A DNA stretch of 64,000 nt, from contig CALUGI010000011.1 in NCBI GenBank assembly GCA_944320135.1, positions 1-64,000 on the forward strand, read 5' to 3'. Positions 26,585 through 35,466 of this stretch are shown piece after piece (position 1 is the first letter of the stretch; each line of letters starts with the position of its first letter). This stretch comes from an uncultured Phocaeicola sp. Lineage in GTDB: Bacteria; Bacteroidota; Bacteroidia; Bacteroidales; Bacteroidaceae. Made by a program: the position numbers and the translations under genes. The notes beneath the pieces are model-generated. The model was not told where the DNA came from. It saw only the letters and a program-made list of their open reading frames with translations, and searched no databases.

Positions 26585-27889
26585 CTACGAATAACGCTTC
26601 GGATAGCGGAACAGGATGCTCAGCAGGACGGCAGCGCCTAAAGCCATCGGGTAGTACAAATAGCAGATGATGCTGAGAGGGGACAATTGCGTCAGGCTTG
26701 CGGCGATGAGCATTTGCGCGCCGTATGGGATGATGCCCTGCACCACGCACGAAAACGTGTCGAGGATGCTGGCGCTCTTCCGCTTGTCCACTTTGTATTG
26801 CTCGGCTATGTCGTTGGCCAAAGGCCCTACGGTAATGATGGCGATGGTGTTGTTGGCAGTGCATACGTTGGCTAAGCTGACCAATGCGGCGATGCTCAGT
26901 TCGGCGCCCCGCTTGCTTTTGATGCGTTGCGTGAGCCGACAGAGAATATAGTCGATGCCTCCGTTGAAGCGAATCATTTCGAGCATACCTCCCGCCATGA
27001 GGGTGACAACAATCAGTTCGCCCATGCCGATGATGCCTTCTCCCATGCTTCCGAACCATCCGAAGACATCGAAACTGCCGCAGGCCATGCCTATAACGCC
27101 TGTCGACAGAAGACCGAGCGCCAGCACCAACATCACGTTCATCCCGGCGATGGCCGTGCCGAGCACGATGACGTAAGGAATCACCTTCACCCATTCCACC
27201 GTACCGGCTGGTTGGGCCGCATCGATATGGCTGCCATATATGACATAATAAACGAGCACGCCCGCTGCCGCCGGAATCGCTATCAGGAAGTTGGCCCGGA
27301 ACTTGTCGCGCATGACGCATCCCTGCGTGCGCGTGGCGGCGATGGTGGTGTCGGAGATGAACGAAAGGTTGTCGCCGAAGAATGCGCCTCCCACTACGAC
27401 GGCCGTCATGAACGTCACGCTCACGTCGGCCTTTGCCGCAATGCCGGCAGCTACGGGCACAAGCGCAACGATGGTGCCCACGGAGGTGCCGATGGAAAGC
27501 GAGATGAAGCACGAGGCAAGAAACACGCCCGCCAGCAGCAGGTTGCCGGGCAGGAGCTGCATGGCGAGGTTTACCGTGGCGTCGATGGCCCCCATCGACT
27601 TGGCCGATTCCGCGAAGGCTCCCGCCATAATGAATATCCATATCATCAGCATGACGTTCTTGTTGGCCGCTCCGCCGGAGTATTGGATGAGCCGGTCGTT
27701 CAGGCTCAGCCCTTTGGTGACGGCTATCGCATAGGCGGAGGCTGCCATGAAAGCCACCGTGATGGGCACCTTGTAGAAGTCGCCTACAATAATCGAAGTG
27801 ACGAGATACATGCACAGAAACACCGCAAGCGGGCTTAACGCCCATGCGCTCGGCTTGGTGGCGATAGGGGTGAGTTTGTTGGAATCCAT
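26585..27889 (-). CDS. nhaC: NhaC-family Na+/H+ antiporter
   Basis: Predicted inner-membrane cation/proton antiporter of 434 residues with about 11-12 hydrophobic helices. Family-typical stretches include SISIGTSVGTIVALVP-like residues in helix 4 (LSIGTSVGTIVALVPVAAG), VVVGGAFFGDNLSFISDTTI in the centre, and CTANNTIAIITVGPLANDI near the C-terminus. It could export sodium or exchange organic substrates; NhaC members include malate/lactate antiporters. It stands alone, with its own -7 element at 27917-27925. Confidence 0.87.
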   Translation of the reverse strand: MDSNKLTPIATKPSAWALSPLAVFLCMYLVTSIIVGDFYKVPITVAFMAASAYAIAVTKGLSLNDRLIQYSGGAANKNVMLMIWIFIMAGAFAESAKSMGAIDATVNLAMQLLPGNLLLAGVFLASCFISLSIGTSVGTIVALVPVAAGIAAKADVSVTFMTAVVVGGAFFGDNLSFISDTTIAATRTQGCVMRDKFRANFLIAIPAAAGVLVYYVIYGSHIDAAQPAGTVEWVKVIPYVIVLGTAIAGMNVMLVLALGLLSTGVIGMACGSFDVFGWFGSMGEGIIGMGELIVVTLMAGGMLEMIRFNGGIDYILCRLTQRIKSKRGAELSIAALVSLANVCTANNTIAIITVGPLANDIAEQYKVDKRKSASILDTFSCVVQGIIPYGAQMLIAASLTQLSPLSIICYLYYPMALGAAVLLSILFRYPKRYS

Positions 27890-27916
27890 GTTTTGAGTGT
27901 GTAAAATAATGCGGCG

Positions 27917-27925
27917 GCAAATATA
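27917..27925 (-). promoter_or_regulatory. Predicted -7 element of nhaC
   Basis: Minus-strand TATATTTGC matches TAnnTTTG 28 bp before the nhaC start; no -33 TTTG is clear. Confidence 0.45.
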
Positions 27926-27927
27926 CG

Positions 27928-27961
27928 AAAAAACGGGCGGCTGTTCTGCATCGGCCGCCCG
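27928..27961 (-). terminator. Terminator of uxaA
   Basis: Eight-bp GC stem (CGGGCGGC at 27934-27941, GCCGCCCG at 27954-27961) with a T run on the minus strand, about 50 bp after the uxaA stop codon. Confidence 0.8.
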
Positions 27962-28013
27962 CTTGTTTTGTTTGAAACGCCCGCCTTTTCGTCCGGACGT
28001 CTTGCGGAACGAT

Positions 28014-29507
28014 TTACAGCGTCACCCCGTTTTTGAAAATGGCGATTTCGCGGTAGCCCTTCTTTTCGTTGTTTGTGCGCTCTCCGCTCGCCACTTTGAC
28101 CACATATTCGATGAACCTCCTGCAAGTGACGTCCATCGGTTCGTCTTCTACAATCACCCCTGCATTGAAGTCAATCCACCCCGGCTTATGAGCTGCCAGG
28201 TTCGAGTTGGTAGACACCTTCATGGTGGGCACATACGTGCCGAAAGGAGTGCCTCGTCCGGTGGTGAACAGCACTAAATGGCATCCGCACGAAGCCAGCG
28301 CTGTGGCCGCCACCAAGTCGTTTCCCGGAGCCGAAAGAAGGTTCAGCCCTTTCCCTTGCAGGCGTTCGCCGTAGGCCATCACTCCCGTCACGTAGCTCTT
28401 GCCGCACTTCTGCGTACACCCTAACGCCTTTTCTTCCAGCGTGGAGATGCCTCCCGCCTTGTTTCCCGGCGAAGGATTCTCGCCCACAGGCTCTCCGTGC
28501 GACAGGAAGTACTCTTTAAAGTCGTTGATCAGCCGGACTGTCTTGCCGAACAGTTCGGGAGTCTTGCAGCGGTTCATCAGAATGGTTTCGGCCCCGAACA
28601 TTTCCGGCACTTCCGTCAGCACGGACGTGCCTCCCTGAGCAATCAGGAAGTCGGAGAACATGCCCAGCAGCGGATTGGCCGTGATGCCCGAAAAGCCGTC
28701 GGAGCCGCCGCACTTCAGTCCCACGCGCAGCTCCGAAAGCGGAATGTCTTCCCGCTTGTCTTCGACGCACTTGGCGTAAAGCTCCCGAAGGATTTTCATC
28801 CCTTCCTCATATTCGTCATCCACCTTCTGGGCCACCATGAACCGGATGCGCTCTTCGTCGTGCGGGCCGACGAACTCGCGGAAGATGTCCGGCTGGTTGT
28901 TTTCGCATCCCAATCCCACCACTAACACGGCTCCGGTATTGGGGTGGAGCACCATGTCGCGCAAGATTTTTTTCGTGTTCTCATGGTCTTCGCCCAGCTG
29001 CGAACATCCGTAATTGTGCGGGAAGGCTACGATGGCGTCCACGCCCTCCCCTCCGTTCGTTTCCCGGCGCAGCCCTTCCGCCAGCTGGTTGGCGATGCCA
29101 TTCACGCAGCCCACCGTTGGGATAATCCATATCTCGTTCCGTATGCCTGCGTCGCCGTTCTTGCGCCTGTATCCCTTGAAAGTCAGGTGTTCTTCGGGGA
29201 TGTCGAGCGATACTGTCACGGGGTTGTACGTATAGTCCAGCAGTCCCGCCAGATTTGTCTTGATTTCTTTCTCGCAAACCCAGCTTCCTTGCGGCACGTC
29301 CTGGTTGACGTGTCCGATGGGGTAGCCGTATTTGATTACGTTTTCCCCTTCCTTGAAGTCTTTGAGCGTCACCTTATGGCCGGCCGGCACGTCCGTTTTC
29401 AGCGTGATGCGCCGTCCGTCCACTTGAATTTCGTCTCCCGCACGAAGGGGAGAGATGGCCACGGCCACATTGTCGGCCGGATTGATTTTCAAATAAGCAG
29501 TTTTCAT
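28014..29507 (-). CDS. uxaA: Altronate dehydratase
   Basis: Cytoplasmic Fe2+-dependent dehydratase converting D-altronate to 2-keto-3-deoxy-D-gluconate in galacturonate catabolism. At 497 residues it is the full two-domain form: an N-terminal SAF-like domain (about residues 1-95) and a large catalytic domain. The latter contains VGLGCENNQPD and LRVGLKCGGSDGFSGITANP, both hallmarks of the UxaA/GarD family. Its start overlaps the stop of the LacI-type regulator gene upstream (TAATG), so regulator and enzyme are one transcript. KdgK and Eda, encoded divergently, take the product to central metabolism. Confidence 0.94.
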   Translation of the reverse strand: MKTAYLKINPADNVAVAISPLRAGDEIQVDGRRITLKTDVPAGHKVTLKDFKEGENVIKYGYPIGHVNQDVPQGSWVCEKEIKTNLAGLLDYTYNPVTVSLDIPEEHLTFKGYRRKNGDAGIRNEIWIIPTVGCVNGIANQLAEGLRRETNGGEGVDAIVAFPHNYGCSQLGEDHENTKKILRDMVLHPNTGAVLVVGLGCENNQPDIFREFVGPHDEERIRFMVAQKVDDEYEEGMKILRELYAKCVEDKREDIPLSELRVGLKCGGSDGFSGITANPLLGMFSDFLIAQGGTSVLTEVPEMFGAETILMNRCKTPELFGKTVRLINDFKEYFLSHGEPVGENPSPGNKAGGISTLEEKALGCTQKCGKSYVTGVMAYGERLQGKGLNLLSAPGNDLVAATALASCGCHLVLFTTGRGTPFGTYVPTMKVSTNSNLAAHKPGWIDFNAGVIVEDEPMDVTCRRFIEYVVKVASGERTNNEKKGYREIAIFKNGVTL

Positions 29508-30604
29508 TATGATAGAATTGTTGTTGATTGTTCGCAGACGTGTGCGTCAAAATAAAAATCAATGTTGTCTTCCGCAATCAAGTTGATTGGCATATAGTTG
29601 CAAGACTTCACTTTCTTTTTCAGTATGAGGTGGTTGCACAGGCATTCTATGCTGTTGTATCCTTGGACGGTGGGCTGCTGGGCAATGATGAAGTCGATAG
29701 TTCCGGCTTTCAGGCAGGCTATGTTCCGCCGCAGGAGGTCGTAACCCATCAGGTGGAAGTCCTTTCGTCCGTGTTTCAGCATGTACTCTCCGACAAGATA
29801 CGCCTTCGAGTTGAACGTGATGCCGCAGTTTATATGCGGATGCGCCCTGAAAAACTCGTCGAGCAGCATCTCGTCCTGTCCCGGCTGCTTGACGTAAAGG
29901 TTCAGTTCGCGCATCTTCATGTCGGGACAATGCTTCTTCATATACTCATAGAAGCCTTCTTCGCGGTGAAGCTGCTGGTTCGAGCCGAGCCTCCCTTCGT
30001 AGATTTGGCGGAAAAGCACGATTTCGCGGCTTCCCTGCGCCAGCAGATGCAGGATGCGCGCGGCGAAATAGCCGCTTTTTCGGGCGTGTTGTCCGTAGAA
30101 CGCCAAAGGAGACAGTCGGGGAATGTTGGAGTCTATAAATATATAAGGTGTATCCGATTGCCGCAGCTTGCCTACGAAACGCGAAGTTTCCTCTTCGATG
30201 GTAGGCGCAAGCACCACCCCGTCCGCCCCCGACTCAAGCAGGCGGTTTCCCGTTTCCACGAACGAACCGAACTCGTACTGGTCGTAATAGAAGGTGTTCA
30301 GGGAAATATGGAAGTCGGAAAACGCGCTGACAGCCTGAAACATGCCGCTTTCCACGTCATCCCAGTAGTCTTCCTTGGAGTGCGAGGGCAGCAGGCAGGC
30401 GAAATTGTACTTCTTGTTCGATGCCAGCGCGCTGGCATACATGTTGGGCTGGTAATTGAGCTGCTGCAAGATTTCCTCCACTTTCCTCCGGCTTGCGGGC
30501 GACACGCCCGAACGCGAATGCAGCACGCGGTCGACCGTTCCGACGGACACTCCCGCCAGCTGTGCGATGTCTTTTATTCTGATTCGATCATGCTGTTTTT
30601 CCAT
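29507..30604 (-). CDS. LacI-family transcriptional regulator of the hexuronate module
   Basis: 365 residues. The N-terminal helix-turn-helix and hinge are typical (IRIKDIAQLAGVSVGTVDRV, about residues 8-28, then a hinge helix near 50-60). A periplasmic-binding-protein-like effector domain follows. It lies directly upstream of uxaA and divergent from kdgK-eda, so its most likely targets are the shared intergenic region and the hexuronate genes. Palindromic and repeated sites there (30644-30657, 30664-30679, 30684-30713) are candidate operators. The inducer could be altronate, KDG or a uronate; sequence does not say. Confidence 0.92.
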   Translation of the reverse strand: MEKQHDRIRIKDIAQLAGVSVGTVDRVLHSRSGVSPASRRKVEEILQQLNYQPNMYASALASNKKYNFACLLPSHSKEDYWDDVESGMFQAVSAFSDFHISLNTFYYDQYEFGSFVETGNRLLESGADGVVLAPTIEEETSRFVGKLRQSDTPYIFIDSNIPRLSPLAFYGQHARKSGYFAARILHLLAQGSREIVLFRQIYEGRLGSNQQLHREEGFYEYMKKHCPDMKMRELNLYVKQPGQDEMLLDEFFRAHPHINCGITFNSKAYLVGEYMLKHGRKDFHLMGYDLLRRNIACLKAGTIDFIIAQQPTVQGYNSIECLCNHLILKKKVKSCNYMPINLIAEDNIDFYFDAHVCEQSTTILS

Positions 30605-30643
30605 ATTCGTGTTTTTTGTTGGACGCAGCGCGGACCCAGCGTA

Positions 30644-30713
30644 AACGTCGGGACGTTTTCTTAAAACGCCGAGGCGTTTGCTCCGGAACGTCCCGATATT
30701 TTTCGGAACGTCC
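30644..30713. promoter_or_regulatory. Cluster of palindromes and repeats between lacI-type gene and kdgK
   Basis: Two palindromes lie here: AACGTCGGGACGTT (30644-30657) and AAACGCC-GA-GGCGTTT (30664-30679). The 10-bp word CGGAACGTCC occurs twice in direct orientation at 30684-30693 and 30704-30713, 20 bp apart (about two helical turns). TCGGGACGTT and its complement also flank the second palindrome. They are candidate operators for the adjacent LacI-type protein, alternatively a hairpin in its leader. Confidence 0.5.
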
Positions 30714-30760
30714 GCTCATTTCGTAAAAAATTTTTTATCGATACAAATATATTGCTTTTT

Positions 30761-30791
30761 TTGTTATTTAGAAAATAAATCGTACCTTTGT
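30761..30791 (+). promoter_or_regulatory. Predicted promoter of kdgK-eda
   Basis: TACCTTTGT (30783-30791) matches the -7 consensus; TTTG ending at 30763 is the -33 element with a 19-bp spacer. The kdgK ATG is about 90 bp downstream. An overlapping minus-strand -7 candidate (TATATTTG, 30744-30751) could serve the divergent regulator gene. Confidence 0.6.
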
Positions 30792-30881
30792 GTGCGTACA
30801 CAGAAAGGATATTGTTTGCAAGCCTGCTGTGGGCATGAAAACGGGAAACTTTAATTATTCAACAAGCATAAACGAATTACA

Positions 30882-31904
30882 ATGGGAAAAATTGTTACTT
30901 TAGGCGAGATCATGTTGAGATTGTCCACTCCGGGCAATACTCGTTTTGTTCAGTCAGACAACTTCGATGTAGTGTACGGCGGAGGCGAGGCAAATGTAGC
31001 CGTCAGCTGCGCCAACTATGGGCACGATGCCTATTTCGTGACCAAACTGCCGAAACATGAAATTGGACAATCCGCCCTCAATGCGCTGCGCAAGTATGGC
31101 GTGAAGACCGACTTCATCGCACGCGGCGGCGACCGTCTGGGTATCTATTACCTCGAAACAGGTGCTTCCATGCGTCCGAGCAAGGTGATTTACGACCGTG
31201 CCCACTCTTCTATCGCCGAAGCTGATCCTTCTGACTTCGACTTTGACGCAATCATGGAAGGGGCCGACTGGTTCCATTGGTCGGGCATCACTCCCGCCAT
31301 CTCCGACAAGGCTGCAGAACTGACGAAACTGGCATGTGAAGCTGCCAAGCGTCACGGAGTAACTGTGTCGGTCGACTTGAACTTCCGCAAGAAACTTTGG
31401 ACGAAAGAAAAGGCGCAATCCATCATGCGCCCGCTGATGCAGTATGTAGACGTGTGCATCGGAAACGAAGAAGATGCCGAACTTTGCCTTGGATTCAAGC
31501 CGGACGCTGACGTGGAAGGCGGAAAGACCGATGCAGAAGGCTACAAGGGCATCTTCACGGCTATGGCCAAGGAATTCGGATTCAAGTACGTGATTTCTAC
31601 GTTGCGCGAATCGTTCTCCGCCACTCACAACGGCTGGAAGGCAATGATTTACAACGGCGAAGAATTCTATACCTCGAAACGTTACGACATCAACCCGATT
31701 ATCGACCGCGTGGGCGGCGGCGACTCGTTCTCAGGCGGTATCATTCACGGATTGCTGACGAAGCCGACACAGGGCGAAGCGTTGGAGTTTGCCGTAGCAG
31801 CTTCCGCATTGAAGCATACCATCAACGGCGACTTCAACTTGGTTTCCGTGGAAGAAGTGGAAGCCTTGGCCGGCGGCGACGCAAGCGGACGAGTTCAACG
31901 ATAA
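30882..31904 (+). CDS. kdgK: 2-dehydro-3-deoxygluconokinase
   Basis: PfkB/ribokinase-family sugar kinase of 340 residues. It phosphorylates KDG (2-keto-3-deoxygluconate), the product of UxaA and of pectate or uronate breakdown, to KDPG. The N-terminal [20 protein letters not shown] and [16 protein letters not shown] are typical of this kinase. The PfkB signature 2 is near residues 280-295 ([18 protein letters not shown]) with the catalytic aspartate. It lies 34 bp before eda, on the same transcript. Confidence 0.93.
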   Translation: MGKIVTLGEIMLRLSTPGNTRFVQSDNFDVVYGGGEANVAVSCANYGHDAYFVTKLPKHEIGQSALNALRKYGVKTDFIARGGDRLGIYYLETGASMRPSKVIYDRAHSSIAEADPSDFDFDAIMEGADWFHWSGITPAISDKAAELTKLACEAAKRHGVTVSVDLNFRKKLWTKEKAQSIMRPLMQYVDVCIGNEEDAELCLGFKPDADVEGGKTDAEGYKGIFTAMAKEFGFKYVISTLRESFSATHNGWKAMIYNGEEFYTSKRYDINPIIDRVGGGDSFSGGIIHGLLTKPTQGEALEFAVAASALKHTINGDFNLVSVEEVEALAGGDASGRVQR

Positions 31905-31938
31905 ACGATTACCTCACACAAATATTCAAACAAGCAAG

Positions 31939-32607
31939 ATGGCAAAATTCGACAAGATAGCCGTGTTGACCAAGATTGGTTCAACCGGAATGGTGCCCGT
32001 GTTCTATCACAAGGATGCGGAAGTGGCAAAAAAAGTGGTGAAAGCATGTTACGACGGCGGCGTGCGCGCATTTGAATTCACCAATCGCGGCGATTTCGCC
32101 CACGAAGTATTTGCCGAAGTGGTGAAGTTCGCTGCAAAAGAATGCCCGGAAATGGCGATGGGAGTGGGGTCGGTTGTAGATCCGGCTACTGCCGCTCTCT
32201 ACATCCAGCTGGGCGCCAACTTCGTAGTAGGCCCGTTGTTCAACCCCGAAATCGCCAAGGTGTGCAACCGCCGTCTGGTGGCTTACACTCCCGGATGCGG
32301 AAGCGTGTCTGAAGTGGGCTTCGCGCAGGAACTGGGCTGCGACCTCTGCAAGATTTTCCCCGGCGACGTGCTCGGTCCGAAACTCGTGAAAGGAATGCTG
32401 GCTCCGATGCCGTGGTCGAAACTGATGGTGACCGGCGGTGTAGAACCGACTCAGGAAAACCTGACTTCCTGGATTAAGGCAGGCGTGTTCTGCGTAGGAA
32501 TGGGTTCGAAGCTCTTCCCGAAAGACAAAGTGGCTGCCGAAGATTGGGCTTATGTCACCGACAAATGCAAGGAAGCTCTCGGCTATATCGCAGAAGCCCG
32601 CAAGTAA
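31939..32607 (+). CDS. eda: KDPG aldolase (2-dehydro-3-deoxyphosphogluconate aldolase)
   Basis: Class I aldolase, 222 residues, that cleaves KDPG into pyruvate and glyceraldehyde-3-phosphate. The catalytic glutamate lies in AFEFTNRGD. The Schiff-base lysine is in [14 protein letters not shown], and [12 protein letters not shown] provides the phosphate-binding loop. It completes the route UxaA-KdgK-Eda encoded across this locus. A strong terminator follows at 32647-32688. Confidence 0.95.
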   Translation: MAKFDKIAVLTKIGSTGMVPVFYHKDAEVAKKVVKACYDGGVRAFEFTNRGDFAHEVFAEVVKFAAKECPEMAMGVGSVVDPATAALYIQLGANFVVGPLFNPEIAKVCNRRLVAYTPGCGSVSEVGFAQELGCDLCKIFPGDVLGPKLVKGMLAPMPWSKLMVTGGVEPTQENLTSWIKAGVFCVGMGSKLFPKDKVAAEDWAYVTDKCKEALGYIAEARK

Positions 32608-32646
32608 GATTGCAGAAATTCATTTTGTTTAAAGGTGTATAAATGG

Positions 32647-32688
32647 GAAAGCCCCATCTCGTGCCGCAACGCATGAGGTGGGGCTTTC
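32647..32688 (+). terminator. Terminator of kdgK-eda
   Basis: Long stem of about 18 bp with two mismatches (32647-32664 with 32671-32688), AAAGCCCC/GGGGCTTT core, about 40 bp after the eda stop. The downstream T run is short. Confidence 0.7.
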
Positions 32689-32806
32689 TCGTGTCTGCGC
32701 CTCCGCTTGATATCCTTTCAAGAAAACTCCGCCGCCTTTTGCCGGAAGGTCCGGCGTTTTGAGCGGGAAAATCGGGCGAAAAAAAACGATAAACCGGCAC
32801 AAGGTA

Positions 32807-32838
32807 TTGAATAAGTCGGCAAAAGTTTTTACCTTTGC
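32807..32838 (+). promoter_or_regulatory. Predicted promoter of the NIF3 gene
   Basis: TACCTTTGC (32830-32838) with TTG at 32807-32809, 20-bp spacer; the ATG at 32858 is 19 bp downstream, which supports that start. Confidence 0.65.
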
Positions 32839-32857
32839 ACGGAAGTTTTCACAGCAC

Positions 32858-33952
32858 ATGAAAATTAAAGAAATTGTAAGCGCCCTTGAGACATTCGCGC
32901 CTCTGCCCTTGCAAGACGGATTCGACAACGCCGGACTGCAAGTGGGGTTGACAGATGCGGAAGCTACAGGGGCTTTGTTGTGTTTAGACGTGACCGAAGC
33001 CGTGATTGACGAAGCTGTCGCATTGGGCTTCAACCTGATTGTGTCGCATCATCCGCTGATATTCAAAGGCTGCAAGTCGGTTACAGGCCGAGACTACGTG
33101 GAACGCTGCGTGATGAAAGCCATCAAGAACGACATAACCGTATTCTCGATGCACACCAACTTGGACAACGCTCCGCAGGGAGTGAACTGCAAGATTGCGG
33201 AAAAGATAGGGCTGCGCGATGTAAACATCCTCGACCCGAAAGACGACATGCTGCTCAAGCTGGTTACGTTCGTTCCCGTCGCGAATGCAGAAAGCGTGCG
33301 CCGGGCCCTGTTTGGGGCCGGATGCGGCTGCATAGGCAATTACGATTCGTGCAGCTACGGCGTGAAAGGAGAAGGAACGTTCCGCGCACAGGAGGGTTGC
33401 CGGCCGTATTGCGGGGCAATCGGCGAAACGCATGTCGAACCGGAAGTGCGCATCGAAACGGTAATCCCTGCATTCCGCAGCCGGGAAGCGGTGAAGGCAT
33501 TGGTCGCTGCCCATCCATATGAGGAGCCGGTTTACGACCTCTATCCGCTGCGAAACGCCTGGAACCAGGCAGGAGCAGGGGTGATAGGGGTGCTGGAAGA
33601 GCCGGAAACGGAAACCGATTTCCTGCGCCGAATCAAAAAAACGTTCGAAGCCGGATGCGTGAAGCACTCGCGCATGAACGGACGCCTCATCCGCACCGTG
33701 GCGTTGTGCGGAGGCGCAGGAGCTTTTCTGCTGCCGAAAGCCGTGGCCGCCCGTGCCGACGTGTTCATCACCGGGGAGGTGAAATATCACGACTACTTCA
33801 GCTACGAGAACGACATCCTGATAGCTGAAATCGGACACTACGAGAGCGAACAATACACAAAAGACATTTTATACTCAATCATACGGGAAATGTTCCCGAC
33901 ACTTGAGGCAAGCATGACTCGTGTCGACACAAATCCCGTCAAATATCTATGA
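32858..33952 (+). CDS. NIF3/YbgI-family dinuclear metal-binding protein
   Basis: 364 residues from the ATG at 32858; a longer frame starting at 32759 would run through the promoter. This conserved family forms toroidal hexamers with a dinuclear metal site. The N-terminal half has FDNAGLQVG and LIVSHHPLIFKG, and the C-terminal half has GEVKYHDYFSYEND and EIGHYESEQYTKD, which supply the His, Asp and Glu ligands. A central insert (about residues 130-235) corresponds to the PII/CutA-like domain found in the long form. Its physiological activity is unsettled (annotated in places as GTP cyclohydrolase 1 type 2). The next gene starts in an ATGA overlap. Confidence 0.92.
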   Translation: MKIKEIVSALETFAPLPLQDGFDNAGLQVGLTDAEATGALLCLDVTEAVIDEAVALGFNLIVSHHPLIFKGCKSVTGRDYVERCVMKAIKNDITVFSMHTNLDNAPQGVNCKIAEKIGLRDVNILDPKDDMLLKLVTFVPVANAESVRRALFGAGCGCIGNYDSCSYGVKGEGTFRAQEGCRPYCGAIGETHVEPEVRIETVIPAFRSREAVKALVAAHPYEEPVYDLYPLRNAWNQAGAGVIGVLEEPETETDFLRRIKKTFEAGCVKHSRMNGRLIRTVALCGGAGAFLLPKAVAARADVFITGEVKYHDYFSYENDILIAEIGHYESEQYTKDILYSIIREMFPTLEASMTRVDTNPVKYL

Positions 33953-34749
33953 ATATGGCAAAAGAAGTGAAGAAAGATCCCAATGAAATGAGCGTGGAAG
34001 AGAAGCTGAGTGCGCTGTACCAGTTGCAGACGTTAGTGTCAGAAATCGACAAAATCAAGACGCTGAGGGGCGAGCTCCCGCTCGAAGTGCAGGACTTGGA
34101 AGACGAAGTGACAGGTCTGACTACCCGCATTGAAAAAATTAAAAGCGAGATTGACGAACTGAAGTCGAACATCGCAGGCAAGAAAATCGAGATAGAGACG
34201 GCCAAGGCTTCCATTGAAAAATACAAAGCCCAGCAGGAGAACGTGCGCAACAACCGCGAATTTGACGTGCTGAGCAAGGAAATCGAATTTCAGACGCTGG
34301 AAGTGGAACTTTCCGAGAAACGCATCAGAGAATACACGGCTGCGGTGAAGGCGAAAGAGGAAGAAATCGTAAAGAGCAACGAGCTGCTGGAAGAAAGACA
34401 GAAGGACCTGGAAGTGAAAAAGACGGAGCTTGACGACATCATCTCCGAAACGAAACAGGAAGAAGAAAAGCTGCGCGACAAGGCTAAGACGGTGGAAGGA
34501 ACCATCGAACCCCGCTTGCTGCAGGCGTTCAAGCGCATCCGCAAGAACTCTCACAACGGTTTGGCCATCACATACGTGCAGCGCGATGCGTGCGGAGGGT
34601 GCTTCAACAAAATTCCGCCCCAGAAACAGCTGGACATCCGCATGCGGAAGAAAATCATCGTTTGCGAATATTGCGGGCGCATCATGATTGACCCGGAACT
34701 GGCAGGCGTGGAGCAGGAAAAGCCTGCGGACACGAAAGCAAAGAAATGA
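33949..34749 (+). CDS. Coiled-coil protein with C-terminal C4 zinc ribbon
   Basis: 266 residues, mostly a long charged alpha-helical coiled coil (about residues 15-185), followed by a zinc ribbon with CGGCFNKIPPQKQ and ICEYCGR-like pairs (CxxC...CxxC, about 205-245). This matches the family of zf-RING_7/CT398-type proteins found beside NIF3 genes in many bacteria. It is translationally coupled to the NIF3 gene (ATGA, second ATG at 33955). The molecular role is not firmly known; nucleic-acid or secretion-related binding has been suggested for relatives. Confidence 0.85.
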   Translation: MNMAKEVKKDPNEMSVEEKLSALYQLQTLVSEIDKIKTLRGELPLEVQDLEDEVTGLTTRIEKIKSEIDELKSNIAGKKIEIETAKASIEKYKAQQENVRNNREFDVLSKEIEFQTLEVELSEKRIREYTAAVKAKEEEIVKSNELLEERQKDLEVKKTELDDIISETKQEEEKLRDKAKTVEGTIEPRLLQAFKRIRKNSHNGLAITYVQRDACGGCFNKIPPQKQLDIRMRKKIIVCEYCGRIMIDPELAGVEQEKPADTKAKK

Positions 34750-34772
34750 TTCGGGCCGCGATGCCTGCCGGC

Positions 34773-34824
34773 GGAAAGGCCGCAAAGCGACAGAAAGGGA
34801 GTCGCCTTGCGGCCTTTCCCTTTT
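34773..34824. terminator. Bidirectional terminator between convergent genes
   Basis: Nineteen-bp stem with one or two mismatches (34773-34791 with 34801-34819), followed by T-rich sequence on the plus strand. It serves the zinc-ribbon gene and probably the convergent HsdR_N gene. Confidence 0.8.
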
Positions 34825-35277
34825 CTACTCAAGCTCCGTGTAGAAGGGAATGTCTGGCAGGAAACGGCAGGCCTTCGACGCATAGTCGATGAAGCAGCAG
34901 TAGTGACGGATGCCGTTCGTCACAATCAAGTAGCGCACCCTCAGCGCCATGTTGTAGCGCGTAATCTGGTCGAATACCGCCTGCGTAATCTCCACTTCCG
35001 GCGCCTTGTATTCCACAATCATCCGGGGCTGCAGGTCGCGGCCGTAAAGCACTGTGTCGCACCGCTTCTTCGTGCCGTTCAGCACAATCTGGATTTCATT
35101 GGCAAGAAGCCCTCCCGGATAACCCTTATGTTCTGTCAGGAAATGGACGAAATGCTGGCGCACCCATTCTTCAGGCGTCAGCGCAACGTATTTTTTCCTC
35201 AGCGTGTCGAAAATATAGTTTTTCCCTTCTTTGGAAACAATTTTATGGGAATAAGCAGGCAGGTTTAATGACAACAT
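34825..35277 (-). CDS. Stand-alone HsdR_N (PD-(D/E)xK nuclease-fold) protein
   Basis: 150 residues equal to just the N-terminal nuclease domain of type I restriction R subunits. The PD-(D/E)xK elements are visible: Glu61 in LANEIQIVLNG, Asp74 in KRCDTVLYGRD, then VEYKAPEVEI with Glu89 and Lys91. Gln99 and the following helix match the family QxxxY-type helix. No helicase, HsdM or HsdS gene is near, so this is not a restriction system. The neighbours are AMP nucleosidase and holA, encoded divergently. A housekeeping role in DNA metabolism is plausible but unproven. Confidence 0.87.
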   Translation of the reverse strand: MLSLNLPAYSHKIVSKEGKNYIFDTLRKKYVALTPEEWVRQHFVHFLTEHKGYPGGLLANEIQIVLNGTKKRCDTVLYGRDLQPRMIVEYKAPEVEITQAVFDQITRYNMALRVRYLIVTNGIRHYCCFIDYASKACRFLPDIPFYTELE

Positions 35278-35281
35278 TTCG

Positions 35282-35290
35282 TAAATTTGC
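35282..35290 (+). promoter_or_regulatory. Possible -7 element for the AMP nucleosidase-holA unit
   Basis: TAAATTTGC fits TAnnTTTG but lies about 175 bp before the ATG at 35467 and lacks a clear -33. The GC-rich leader between holds no gene I can support. Confidence 0.3.
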
Positions 35291-35466
35291 AGTTAAAGTT
35301 TATCCGAGCCGGATGCCCTCCGCGAACCCGGTCTTCGCTTCGTCAGAAGGCAGGCGCGTTCCGGAGGAAACGTGCGGACGCTTTTTCCGCCTGCGGCGGG
35401 CTTTCCGCCCAAACGCCTGCGGGCGCGCGCCGTCCGGTTTCCGGATGCAAAAGTACGAAAAAGAAT

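Noticed and set aside
34825-35277. Type I restriction-modification system
   Set aside because: Only an HsdR N-terminal-like domain exists; no helicase domain, HsdM or HsdS in the surrounding genes.
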